Source: DASZHA01 sp035938265 (GTDB lineage: Bacteria > Chloroflexota > Dormibacteria > DASZGP01). Taken from it: a stretch of DNA of 64,000 nt. Below the pieces are notes generated by a model. It was given only the letters and a program-made list of their open reading frames with translations. It was not told the origin of the DNA and ran no database searches. The position numbers and the translations under genes were made by a program. The stretch lies in assembly GCA_035938265.1 (NCBI GenBank), contig DASZHA010000081.1, positions 1 to 64,000 of the forward strand, given 5' to 3'. Every line of letters begins with the position of its first letter. The first letter of the stretch is position 1. Positions 1 to 7,653 of the stretch are shown piece after piece.

Positions 1-1
1 C

Positions 2-349
2 GACCGGGTCCGCGTCGCCGAGATCATGCAGAACCTCTTTGAAAACGCCCACCGCTACAGCCCTCCGGGATCAGCTGTGCACGTGGGCGCCACAGTTGAG
101 GACGACGAGGCCCGGGTGTGGGTTGCCGACGAAGGCCCCGGCATCCCCCCGGCCGACATGCCCAGGATCTTCGAGCGCTTCTATAAGGTCGACCGCGCCC
201 GGACCAGGCGGGGCGACGGCTCCGGCCTGGGGCTGGCGATCTGCAAGCACCTGGTGTCCGCCCACGGCGGCCGGATCTGGGCCGCGCCGGAGCCGACCGC
301 TGGCACCCGGGTCAGCTTCACCATCCCAAATCGCTTAACCGACATTTAA
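2..349 (+). CDS. Sensor histidine kinase, C-terminal ATPase domain (5' truncated by window edge)
   Basis: The reading frame is open from the first bases and only the catalytic ATP-binding domain is present. The N box (QNLFENAHRYSP), G1 box (DEGPGIP), F box (IFERFYKVD) and G2 box (GSGLGLAICK) are visible in order, followed by the usual terminal strand. This is the HATPase_c domain of an orthodox two-component kinase. It lies directly upstream of pstS, so a PhoR-like phosphate sensor is the natural guess. That is inference, because the sensor and dimerisation regions are outside the window and the phoB-like regulator lies on the far side of the pst genes. The ATG at 26 is internal to the domain, not a start. 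Confidence 0.9.
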   Translation, partial: DRVRVAEIMQNLFENAHRYSPPGSAVHVGATVEDDEARVWVADEGPGIPPADMPRIFERFYKVDRARTRRGDGSGLGLAICKHLVSAHGGRIWAAPEPTAGTRVSFTIPNRLTDI

Positions 350-351
350 CC
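335..351 (+). promoter_or_regulatory. Candidate PHO-box direct repeat upstream of pstS
   Basis: TTAACC occurs at 335-340 and again at 346-351, exactly 11 bp apart, overlapping the stop codon of the upstream kinase gene. Related elements follow at 366-371 (GGTTAA) and 383-388 (CTAACC). OmpR-family regulators such as PhoB/PhoP bind 11-bp direct repeats, and the site lies about 130 bp before pstS. Assignment to the PhoB encoded at 4689 is inference. Confidence 0.45.
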
Positions 352-481
352 TTTCCCGCGGGAGCGGTTAACTGGGGCCTGCCTAACCTCAGCTCATGGG
401 CGATTGGCCCGCCGTCCCGAAGAGGGGGATGGATGATCAGCAGGCCTGGGATCCAGCGGGATCCTGCCAAGGGAGTGCACT

Positions 482-1372
482 TTGAAGCGTTTTCTTCTAC
501 CCATCCTCGCGCTGAGCGGCGTCTTGTTGGTCGCCGGCTGCAATTCCTCAACCACGTCGTCCGGTGGAAGCAGCTCCAATGTCAGCGGCACGGTGACCCT
601 TAACGGCTCGTCGGCGCTTGACCCACTGGTCAAAGGCGTGACCGACGACTTCCAATCCCAGTACCCGCAGGTCACCCTGCAGAGCACCCCGACCGACAGC
701 GGCACCGGCGTCTCCCAGGTGGCGGCGGGCACGGTCCAGATCGGGATGTCGGACTTCGCCAAGAGCGCGGTCACGGGGCTGCAGAACGCCGACCAGCTGG
801 TCGACCACCAGGTCGCCGTCAGCGGTCTTGAGGTCATCGCCCACAAGGACGTCGGTGCCGACAACCTGACCAGTCAGCAGGTCCACGACATCTTCGCCGG
901 CAAGATCACCAACTGGAAGGACGCCGGCGGCAGCGACGTCAAGATCGTGCTCGTCGGTCGTAAGGCCAGCTCGGGAACGCGCAAGGCCTTCGACAAGCTG
1001 ATCATGAAGGGAGACGCCGAGGCCAGCGGGCCGACCGGGGTCCAGGAGCAGCCCAGCGCGGGCAACCTGGTGACCCTGGTCCAGGGCACCCCGGGAGCGA
1101 TCGGCTACGTTGGTTTCGGCGACATCAAGGCCGACTTCAGCGCCAAGCAGCTGAGCTTCGAGGGAGTCAAGCCGACCAACGACAACATCGTCGGTGGCAC
1201 CTACTCGCTATGGTTCCATGAGCACATGTACACCAAGGGCGAGGCGTCGGGGGCGACCAAGGCCTTCCTCGACTACCTGACGTCGGACAAGGTCCAGAAC
1301 GGCGACAGCTTCACCAAGGCGAAGTTCATCGCCATCAGCAAGGTGAAGGGCACGTCCGCTGCAGATAGCTGA
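482..1372 (+). CDS. pstS: Phosphate ABC transporter substrate-binding lipoprotein PstS
   Basis: The 296-residue precursor opens with a lipoprotein signal peptide: a basic start, a hydrophobic stretch and lipobox VAGC with Cys at residue 20. A Ser/Thr-rich linker follows, then a PBP-like domain. The stretch LNGSSALDPLVKG is the phosphate-binding segment of PstS, and GRKASSGTRKAFD is the second ligand-binding loop. The start is TTG at 482, supported by the Shine-Dalgarno-like AAGGGAG at 468-474. It captures phosphate at the outer face of the membrane for PstCAB. A strong hairpin separates it from pstC, consistent with excess production of the binding protein relative to the permease. Confidence 0.93.
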   Translation: MKRFLLPILALSGVLLVAGCNSSTTSSGGSSSNVSGTVTLNGSSALDPLVKGVTDDFQSQYPQVTLQSTPTDSGTGVSQVAAGTVQIGMSDFAKSAVTGLQNADQLVDHQVAVSGLEVIAHKDVGADNLTSQQVHDIFAGKITNWKDAGGSDVKIVLVGRKASSGTRKAFDKLIMKGDAEASGPTGVQEQPSAGNLVTLVQGTPGAIGYVGFGDIKADFSAKQLSFEGVKPTNDNIVGGTYSLWFHEHMYTKGEASGATKAFLDYLTSDKVQNGDSFTKAKFIAISKVKGTSAADS

Positions 1373-1394
1373 CCAGCCAAGCGAGATAAACGCA

Positions 1395-1425
1395 GCCCGG
1401 CGACCCCCTCGCGGGGCCGCCGGGT
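1395..1425 (+). terminator. Intercistronic GC hairpin between pstS and pstC
   Basis: CCCGGCG at 1396-1402 pairs perfectly with CGCCGGG at 1418-1424, extended inward by CCCC/GGGG after one mismatch. No U-run follows, so complete termination is unlikely. The position after the binding-protein gene suggests an mRNA-stabilising or attenuating stem that raises PstS over PstCAB. Confidence 0.5.
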
Positions 1426-1490
1426 TCGCCCCGACGTCTCGTAGACTCCTGACCGACCGGATCGCCCGGGCGGTCTTCGGCGCGTCAGCG

Positions 1491-2312
1491 GTGTTCCTGG
1501 TGGTGGTGCTGCTGTCGGTCTACGTCTTCGTTGGCATCGGCAGCCTCAACATCTTCAAACACGTCTCGCCCTGGCATTTCCTCCTGGTTGACCAGTGGAC
1601 CCCGTACGCCAGCACCAACCCCGACTTCGGCGCCGCCGGCATAATCCTGGGCTCCCTGGCGGTGGTGGGCATGGCGATCCTGATCGCCACGCCGTTCAGC
1701 CTGGGAGCGGCGCTGTTCCTGGAGGAGACCAACAAACAGCTGGGCGAGCGGGTGCTGCGCCCGGTGCTGGAGGTCTTTGTCGGCATTCCCTCCGTGGTCT
1801 ACGGCTGGTTGGGGCTGACAGCCCTGGTGCCGGTGATCCGCGGCATCAGCCACGAGGGCAGTGGCCAGAGCCTGCTGGCCGCCACCCTGGTCCTCTCGAT
1901 CATGATCGTGCCGACCGTGACCACCCTCAGCGCCGACGCCATCCGAAACGTCCCCACCGCCCTGGCCGAGGCCTCCTACGCGCTGGGCGCCACGCGCTGG
2001 CAGACCATCTGGCGGACGATCCTGCCGGCGGCGCGGGCGGGGATCACCACCGGCATCGTGCTCGGCATCGCGCGCGCCCTCGGTGAAGCCTTGGCCGTGG
2101 CGATGGTCATCGGCAACATCCCGGGCCTGCCGACGCACCTCTTCGGTCCCGCGGCCACCATGACCACGGTGATCTCGGCGGACCTTGCCAGCCGCGCTCT
2201 CAACCCGGTGCTCAACGACGCCCTCTACACGCTCGGCATGCTGCTGCTGCTGTTGAGCCTGGCGCTGATCCTGATCATCCGCTACCTGTCGCGCGGGTTC
2301 CAGGCCAAGTGA
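1491..2312 (+). CDS. pstC: Phosphate ABC transporter permease PstC
   Basis: This is an inner-membrane permease with about six hydrophobic helices and the MetI-like permease signature EASYALGATRWQTIWRTIL at the coupling helix that docks on PstB. The family motif EVFVGIPSVVYGW is present. GTG 1491 is the first canonical start but falls at the beginning of the first helix. In-frame codons upstream (about 1449-1490) encode a plausible amphipathic lead-in (LLTDRIARAVFGAS), so the true start may be CTG 1449. The stop overlaps the pstA start (GTGA at 2309), indicating coupled translation. It forms the membrane channel with PstA. Confidence 0.9.
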   Translation: MFLVVVLLSVYVFVGIGSLNIFKHVSPWHFLLVDQWTPYASTNPDFGAAGIILGSLAVVGMAILIATPFSLGAALFLEETNKQLGERVLRPVLEVFVGIPSVVYGWLGLTALVPVIRGISHEGSGQSLLAATLVLSIMIVPTVTTLSADAIRNVPTALAEASYALGATRWQTIWRTILPAARAGITTGIVLGIARALGEALAVAMVIGNIPGLPTHLFGPAATMTTVISADLASRALNPVLNDALYTLGMLLLLLSLALILIIRYLSRGFQAK

Positions 2313-3199
2313 GCGTCCAGGCCGGGCCGGCCCGACGCGCCCGTAACTCGGCCAGGGTGGTGGATGCGGTCATGACCCTTGCCATCCGCGGCTCGGCCGT
2401 CTTCCTGGTGGGCATGCTGGCCTTCATCGTCATCAGGCTGATCCTGGCCGGGCTGCCCGAGCTCAACCTCCACTTCATCACCTCGCCGCCCAAGGCTCTC
2501 GACCCCGGTGGCGGCATCGGTCCCCAGCTCTTCAACTCGGTGTACGTGCTGGTGCTGTCGCTGCTGATCACCGCGCCCATCGGCCTTGCGGCCGGCGTCT
2601 ACCTCGCCGAGCTGGCCCCCGACAACCGCTTCACCCAGGCGCTTTCGGTGGCCACCGAGACGCTGGCCACCCTGCCCTCGATCGTTGTCGGGCTCTTCGG
2701 GCTGCTGGTCTTCGTCGAGCTGACTCACTGGTCCTTCACCCGGCTCGGCGGGGCCCTGGCGCTGACGGTCATCAACCTGCCGTACGCCGTGCGGGTCACC
2801 GAGGACGCGCTGCGAGCGTTGCCGGATTCACTGCGAGAGGGCTCGCTGGGGGTTGGCGCCACCAGGTGGCAGACCATCCGCAAGGTCCTGCTGCCGGCGG
2901 CGCTACCGTCGCTGATCACCGGCCTGATCCTGATCAGCGGCCGGGCGTTCGGCGAGGCAGCCGCCCTCCTCTACACGGCGGGCCAGGCGGCGCTGCGGGC
3001 GCACCTCACGCTCGATCCCTTCGCCCCCGGCGAGACCCTCGCGGTGCACCTGTTCTCCTACCGCCAGGATGCCAGCGTCCCGGACGTGAACCAGATCGCC
3101 GACGGGACCGCGGCGGTCCTGCTGATCGTGGTCCTGGCGTTCAACGTTGGCGCCCGCTTCCTGGGCCGCGTCGCCGTCCGCCGGGTCACCGGTAAGTGA
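2309..3199 (+). CDS. pstA: Phosphate ABC transporter permease PstA
   Basis: The 296-residue protein has six predicted membrane helices. The permease loop LREGSLGVGATRWQTIRKVL contacts the ATPase, and the PstA-typical TLATLPSIVVGLFG segment is present. GTG 2309 overlaps the pstC stop by 4 bp, and the stop overlaps the ATG of pstB by one base. It pairs with PstC as the transmembrane half of the high-affinity phosphate importer. Length and motif order match the family without truncation. Confidence 0.93.
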   Translation: MSVQAGPARRARNSARVVDAVMTLAIRGSAVFLVGMLAFIVIRLILAGLPELNLHFITSPPKALDPGGGIGPQLFNSVYVLVLSLLITAPIGLAAGVYLAELAPDNRFTQALSVATETLATLPSIVVGLFGLLVFVELTHWSFTRLGGALALTVINLPYAVRVTEDALRALPDSLREGSLGVGATRWQTIRKVLLPAALPSLITGLILISGRAFGEAAALLYTAGQAALRAHLTLDPFAPGETLAVHLFSYRQDASVPDVNQIADGTAAVLLIVVLAFNVGARFLGRVAVRRVTGK

Positions 3200-3996
3200 T
3201 GCTGGCGGCCGTGACAGAGCAGGCAACGGCGGACGACACCAAGCTGGAGGTCAAGGGCCTCAACTTCTTCTACGGCGATTTCAAGGCGCTCAACGACATC
3301 AACCTGGTCGTACCGGAGAACCGGATAACGGCGCTGATCGGCCCCTCAGGGTGCGGCAAGAGCACCATGATCCGCGTCTTCAACCGGATGTACGACCTCG
3401 TCCCCAGGACCAGGGTCGAGGGGCAGGTGTTGCTCGACGGAGAGGACGTCGTCAGCGACAGGACCGACGTGGTCTCACTGCGGCAGCGGGTGGGCATGGT
3501 CTTCCAGCGCCCCAACCCCTTCCCCATGAGCATCTACGACAACGTGGCTTACGGGCCGCGCATCCTGGGCCAGCGCAAGAACATGGAGGAGGTGGTGGAG
3601 AGAAGCCTCCGCCAGGCCGCCCTCTGGGACGAGGTCAAGGACCGTCTCAAGCGCTCCGCGTTGGGCCTTTCCGGGGGCCAGCAGCAGCGGTTGGTGATCG
3701 CCCGCGTGCTGGCGGTACAGCCGGAGGTGATCCTGATGGACGAGCCGGCGTCGGCTCTGGATCCCGTGGCCACCCTCAAGATCGAAGAGCTTGCCCAGGA
3801 GCTCAAGAAGGACTACACCATAGTCATCGTTACCCACAACATGCAGCAGGCGGCCCGAACCTCCGACTACACCGCCTTCCTGATGATGGCGACGGAGCGG
3901 TACGGCGAGCTGATCGAGTACGGCCCCACCACCGAGATCTTCAACCGGCCGCAGAACAAGTTGACCGAGGACTACATAACAGGCAGGTTTGGCTGA
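3199..3996 (+). CDS. pstB: Phosphate ABC transporter ATP-binding protein PstB
   Basis: It contains the Walker A motif GPSGCGKST, a Q-loop (VFQRPNPFPMSIYDNVAYG, highly diagnostic of PstB), the signature LSGGQQQR, Walker B VILMDEPASALDP and an H-loop in IVTHNMQQA. ATG 3199 overlaps the pstA stop; GTG 3196 and GTG 3211 are alternative starts. The stop TGA overlaps the ATG of phoU. It energises phosphate import and, with PhoU and the kinase, is expected to report phosphate sufficiency. About 265 residues is normal for PstB. Confidence 0.95.
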   Translation: MLAAVTEQATADDTKLEVKGLNFFYGDFKALNDINLVVPENRITALIGPSGCGKSTMIRVFNRMYDLVPRTRVEGQVLLDGEDVVSDRTDVVSLRQRVGMVFQRPNPFPMSIYDNVAYGPRILGQRKNMEEVVERSLRQAALWDEVKDRLKRSALGLSGGQQQRLVIARVLAVQPEVILMDEPASALDPVATLKIEELAQELKKDYTIVIVTHNMQQAARTSDYTAFLMMATERYGELIEYGPTTEIFNRPQNKLTEDYITGRFG

Positions 3997-4655
3997 TGAC
4001 GCGAACCCAATTCGACACCGAGCTGGACGAGGTGCGCGACACCGCCAGCCGCATGGGAGCGCTGGTCGAGGTCGCCATCCGGCACGCTGTGAAGTCGCTG
4101 CTGGACCGCGATCGCGAGCTGGCCACCCAGGTGGTCGAAGGCGACGCCCAGATCAATGAGCTCCACATCCAGCTCAAGGAAGAGACCTTCATGGTCATCG
4201 CCACCCAGGCGCCGGTGGCCCGCGACCTACGCCTGCTGCTGGGGCTGCAGTACATCGGCGCCGAGCTGGAGCGGATGGGCGATTACGCCACCCGGATCGC
4301 CAAGCGTGCGCGCAAGCTGGTCGAGGAGCCCGAGCCGCCCGCCGGGACGCTGGTCGAGATCGCACAGATGGGAGAGCTGGTCGAGAAGCAGGTGCACGAC
4401 ATCCTCGACGCCTTCCTCCGGATTGACCCCGACGCAGCCCTGGCCGTGGCGGGGCAGGACGACGCCATCGACAAGCTCTACCGCAAGGTGTTCGCGGAGC
4501 AGATCGGGGCGCTGGCCGAGGAACCCGACCACATCATGGCGACCCAGCACATCCTCAATGTCGCCCACACGCTGGAGCGAATTGGCGACCGGGTGATCAA
4601 CGTGGCCGAGGACATCGTCTTCCTCGACACCGGCCGCGTCGTCGAGCTGGACTGA
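3996..4655 (+). CDS. phoU: Phosphate signalling regulator PhoU
   Basis: The 219-residue all-helical protein has two tandem PhoU repeats. The first contains EETFMVIATQAPVARDLR and a metal-binding helix ELERMGDYATRIAKRA; the second ends HTLERIGDRVINVAEDIVFL. The E-R-(I/M)-G-D signatures of the metal-cluster sites are intact in both repeats. The start overlaps the pstB stop by one base (TGATG). PhoU is known to dampen PhoR signalling and Pst activity when phosphate is plentiful. The gene also lies inside a 502-codon open frame starting at 3147, whose first part is merely pstB read out of frame. Confidence 0.95.
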   Translation: MTRTQFDTELDEVRDTASRMGALVEVAIRHAVKSLLDRDRELATQVVEGDAQINELHIQLKEETFMVIATQAPVARDLRLLLGLQYIGAELERMGDYATRIAKRARKLVEEPEPPAGTLVEIAQMGELVEKQVHDILDAFLRIDPDAALAVAGQDDAIDKLYRKVFAEQIGALAEEPDHIMATQHILNVAHTLERIGDRVINVAEDIVFLDTGRVVELD

Positions 4656-4688
4656 GCGCTCGCATTAAGTTGGAGGTCCGCTGAACCC

Positions 4689-5402
4689 ATGAGCCGGCAG
4701 GTTCTGCTCGTCGAAGACGAGCCCAACATCCGCGACACCCTCCGGTTCAACCTCAGTCGCGAGGGATACACCGTCCGCGAGGCGCGGACCGCCGAGGAGG
4801 CGTTGCGCAGCTTCCGGTCCACCCCGCCGGACATCATGCTGCTGGACGTCATGCTGCCGGGGATGAGCGGCTTCGAGGTCTGCCGCATTATCCGCCAGGA
4901 GAGCGTGGTGCCGATCATCATGCTCACCGCCAAGGACCAGGAGCTGGACAAGGTCCTCGGCCTCGGGGTTGGCGCCGACGACTACATCACCAAGCCGTTC
5001 GGCCTGCAGGAGCTGTTCGCTCGGATGACCGCGGTGCTTCGTCGCGCCGACAAGGAGCGCCCCGGCAGCGGTGAGCAGGTCCCCGAGCTCGACCAGGTTG
5101 GCGGCCTGGTCATGGACCGCGCCGCGCGCACCGTCTCGCTCGACGGCGAGGAGGTGAAGCTAACGGCACGCGAGTTCGACCTGCTGTCCTTCTTCCTCGC
5201 CCACCCCGGTCGCGTTCACACTCGCCGCCACCTGCTCCAGCAGGTGTGGAAGTACAACTACGTGGGCGACGCCAAGACCGTCGACGTCCACGTGCGCTGG
5301 CTGCGCCGCAAATTCGCCGGCCGGGCGCCGTTCGAGATCGTCACAGTGCGGGGGGTTGGCTACCGAGCCGATCGCCACGACAACCTGCAGGCCTCGGCAT
5401 GA
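4689..5402 (+). CDS. phoB: OmpR-family response regulator, PhoB-like
   Basis: The N-terminal receiver domain has its acidic pocket at E9-D10, phosphoacceptor D53 (MLLDVMLPG), switch Thr in MLTAKD and Lys in ITKPF. The C-terminal winged helix (about residues 135-230) has the expected LTAREFDLL and TVDVHVRWLRRKF elements. It follows phoU by 33 bp and precedes ppk, so control of phosphate genes is the likely role. The cognate kinase may be the truncated gene at position 2, but the two are separated by the whole pst operon. The symbol rests on context as much as sequence, because OmpR regulators are hard to assign individually. Confidence 0.85.
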   Translation: MSRQVLLVEDEPNIRDTLRFNLSREGYTVREARTAEEALRSFRSTPPDIMLLDVMLPGMSGFEVCRIIRQESVVPIIMLTAKDQELDKVLGLGVGADDYITKPFGLQELFARMTAVLRRADKERPGSGEQVPELDQVGGLVMDRAARTVSLDGEEVKLTAREFDLLSFFLAHPGRVHTRRHLLQQVWKYNYVGDAKTVDVHVRWLRRKFAGRAPFEIVTVRGVGYRADRHDNLQASA

Positions 5403-5448
5403 GCTCAGCCCCGGTCGGGATAGACTTGGGGCTTGATCACCGGGAACC

Positions 5449-7623
5449 ATGGCTAGAGCGGCTGACAGCCGGCTGAGCCAATCCGCCGCCCAGAGCGGCA
5501 AGGCGCGTCGCAACGGTGCCGCGTCCCGCCCCGCCCCCGCGCCACGGCCGCGAGCCAAGACCCAGCAGCGCTATATCAACCGCGAGGTCAGCTGGCTGGA
5601 CTTCAACTCGCGGGTGCTGGCCCTCGCGGAGGACCGAACCTCCCCCGTCCTGGAGCGGGCCAAGTTCCTGGCCATCGTCAGCCAGAACCAGGATGAGTTC
5701 TTCCAGGTGCGGGTGGCCGGCCTCAAGGAGCAGGTGGGCGCCGGCGTGTCCGCCACCGCACCGGACGGCCTCACCCCGCAGGAGCAGCTGGCCGCGATCC
5801 GCGCCCAGGTGGTCGGCCTGGTCGCCCGCCAGGACCGCGTCTACAACGACGAGGTCGTTCCCCTCCTGCGCGAGGCCGACATCCACATCGTGGGCACCGG
5901 TGAGCTCGATGAGGCGGAGCGCACCTGGCTCCTGGGGGTGTTCGAGGAGCGCATCTTCCCGGTCCTGACGCCGCTGGCGGTTGACCCCGCGCACCCCTTC
6001 CCCTACATCTCCAACCTCTCCCTGAACCTCGCCGTCCAGGTCCGCGACCCGGTGCGGCGACGCACTCGCTTCGCCCGGGTCAAGGTGCCGCCGATCCTGC
6101 CCCGTTTCATCGTCATGCCCGACGGCCAGCGTTTCATCCCCCTGGAGCAGGTCATCGCCACCCACCTCGACCACCTCTTCCCCGGGATGAAGGTCGTTTC
6201 TCATCACCCCTTCCGGGTCACCCGGAACGCCGACCTGGAGCTCGAGGAGGACGAGGCCGACGACCTCCTGGCGGCGATCGAGACAGAGCTGCGGCGGCAC
6301 CGGCGGCTGGCCGACGTGGTCCGGCTGGAGGTCGACCCCGACATGTCCGAGGAGGTGCTCAGCCTCCTGGTTCGCGAGCTGGAGTTGGGCGAGGACGACG
6401 TCTACGTGACATCCGGCCTGCTCGACATGGGCGCCCTCTGGGCGCTCCACGCGCTCGATCGACCCGAGCTCAAGGACGAGCCTTGGACAGGCACCGTCCA
6501 ACCCCGCCTGCAGCCCGGTCCCAACGGTGCGCCGCCGAGCGTCTTCCGGGTGCTGCGGGAGGGCGATGTCCTCGTCCATCACCCCTACGAGTCGTTCGCG
6601 ACCTCGGTCGAGGCGTTCATCGAGCAGGCCTCCCGCGACCAGGACGTGCTCGCCATCAAGCAGACCCTGTACCGGACATCGGGCCCCGAGGGCAGCATCA
6701 TGCGCTCCCTGATCCGGGCCGCCGAAAGGGGTAAGCAGGTGGTGGCGCTGGTTGAGCTCAAGGCCCGCTTCGACGAGAGCGCCAACATCGCCTGGGCCCG
6801 GGCCCTGGAGCAGGCCGGCGTCCATGTCGTCTATGGGCTGGTGGGGCTCAAGACCCACTCCAAGGTGACCCTGGTCGTCCGCCGCGAGGACGGCGCCATC
6901 CGCCACTACGTCCACGTCGGCACCGGCAACTACAACCCCACCACGGCCACCATCTATGAGGACCTCGGCCTCCTCTCTGCCGACCCGGTGCTCGGCGCCG
7001 ACGCCATCGAGCTCTTCAACCATCTCACCGGCTACAGCCGGCAGCGCAGCTGGCGGCGGATGGTGGTGGCGCCGGTGGGGATGCGCAGCAGCATCCTCGA
7101 GCTGATCAAGCGCGAGGCCCTGCTTCCCGACGGCCGCATCGTCATGAAGATGAACAGCCTGGTCGACGAGGAGGTCATCAACGCGCTCTATGAGGCGTCC
7201 ACGGCCGGCACCGAGATCGACCTCGTCATCCGTGGCATCTGCTGCCTCCGGCCGGGGGTGCCCGGGCAGTCGGAGCGGATCCGGGTGCGATCGATCGTGG
7301 GCCGCTTCCTCGAGCATTCCCGGATCTTTCGATTCGGCAGCGACGGCCGCGGCGCCGACTACTACATCGGCTCCGCCGACATGATGCCACGCAACCTCGA
7401 CCGCCGCGTCGAGGTGCTGGTTCCCGTCCTGGACCCGGCCCTGACCGAGAGCCTGGCCCACATCATGGACGTCGAGCTGGCCGACGACGTCCTCGGCTGG
7501 CGCCTCGGCCCCGATGGGGAGTGGACCAAGGTTCCAACCGTCAAGGGCGTGGACACCCATCGCAAGCTGATGAGCGATGCGCTGGCCGCGACCCAGCCCG
7601 CCGGCGTCGCCGGTGGGGCCTGA
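5449..7623 (+). CDS. ppk1: Polyphosphate kinase 1
   Basis: This 724-residue enzyme polymerises the gamma phosphate of ATP into inorganic polyphosphate. An alanine/arginine-rich leader of about 40 residues precedes the canonical N domain start (INREVSWLDFN). The catalytic domains carry YVHVGTGNYNPTTA with the candidate phospho-His at 489, the second conserved His in RFLEHSRI at 623, and the terminal DYYIGSADMMPRNLDRRVE motif. ATG 5449 is preceded by GGGAACC. It lies 46 bp after phoB and 30 bp before the CYTH-CHAD gene, placing polyphosphate synthesis under probable phosphate control. All conserved segments are present. Confidence 0.96.
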   Translation: MARAADSRLSQSAAQSGKARRNGAASRPAPAPRPRAKTQQRYINREVSWLDFNSRVLALAEDRTSPVLERAKFLAIVSQNQDEFFQVRVAGLKEQVGAGVSATAPDGLTPQEQLAAIRAQVVGLVARQDRVYNDEVVPLLREADIHIVGTGELDEAERTWLLGVFEERIFPVLTPLAVDPAHPFPYISNLSLNLAVQVRDPVRRRTRFARVKVPPILPRFIVMPDGQRFIPLEQVIATHLDHLFPGMKVVSHHPFRVTRNADLELEEDEADDLLAAIETELRRHRRLADVVRLEVDPDMSEEVLSLLVRELELGEDDVYVTSGLLDMGALWALHALDRPELKDEPWTGTVQPRLQPGPNGAPPSVFRVLREGDVLVHHPYESFATSVEAFIEQASRDQDVLAIKQTLYRTSGPEGSIMRSLIRAAERGKQVVALVELKARFDESANIAWARALEQAGVHVVYGLVGLKTHSKVTLVVRREDGAIRHYVHVGTGNYNPTTATIYEDLGLLSADPVLGADAIELFNHLTGYSRQRSWRRMVVAPVGMRSSILELIKREALLPDGRIVMKMNSLVDEEVINALYEASTAGTEIDLVIRGICCLRPGVPGQSERIRVRSIVGRFLEHSRIFRFGSDGRGADYYIGSADMMPRNLDRRVEVLVPVLDPALTESLAHIMDVELADDVLGWRLGPDGEWTKVPTVKGVDTHRKLMSDALAATQPAGVAGGA

Positions 7624-7653
7624 CCCATCCCGGGGTGGGGCCTGAGCCAACCG

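Noticed and set aside
3147..4655. A 502-codon frame that could be read as a PstB-region/PhoU fusion
   Set aside because: The first ~280 codons are pstA/pstB out of frame; only the PhoU portion from 3996 shows family motifs.
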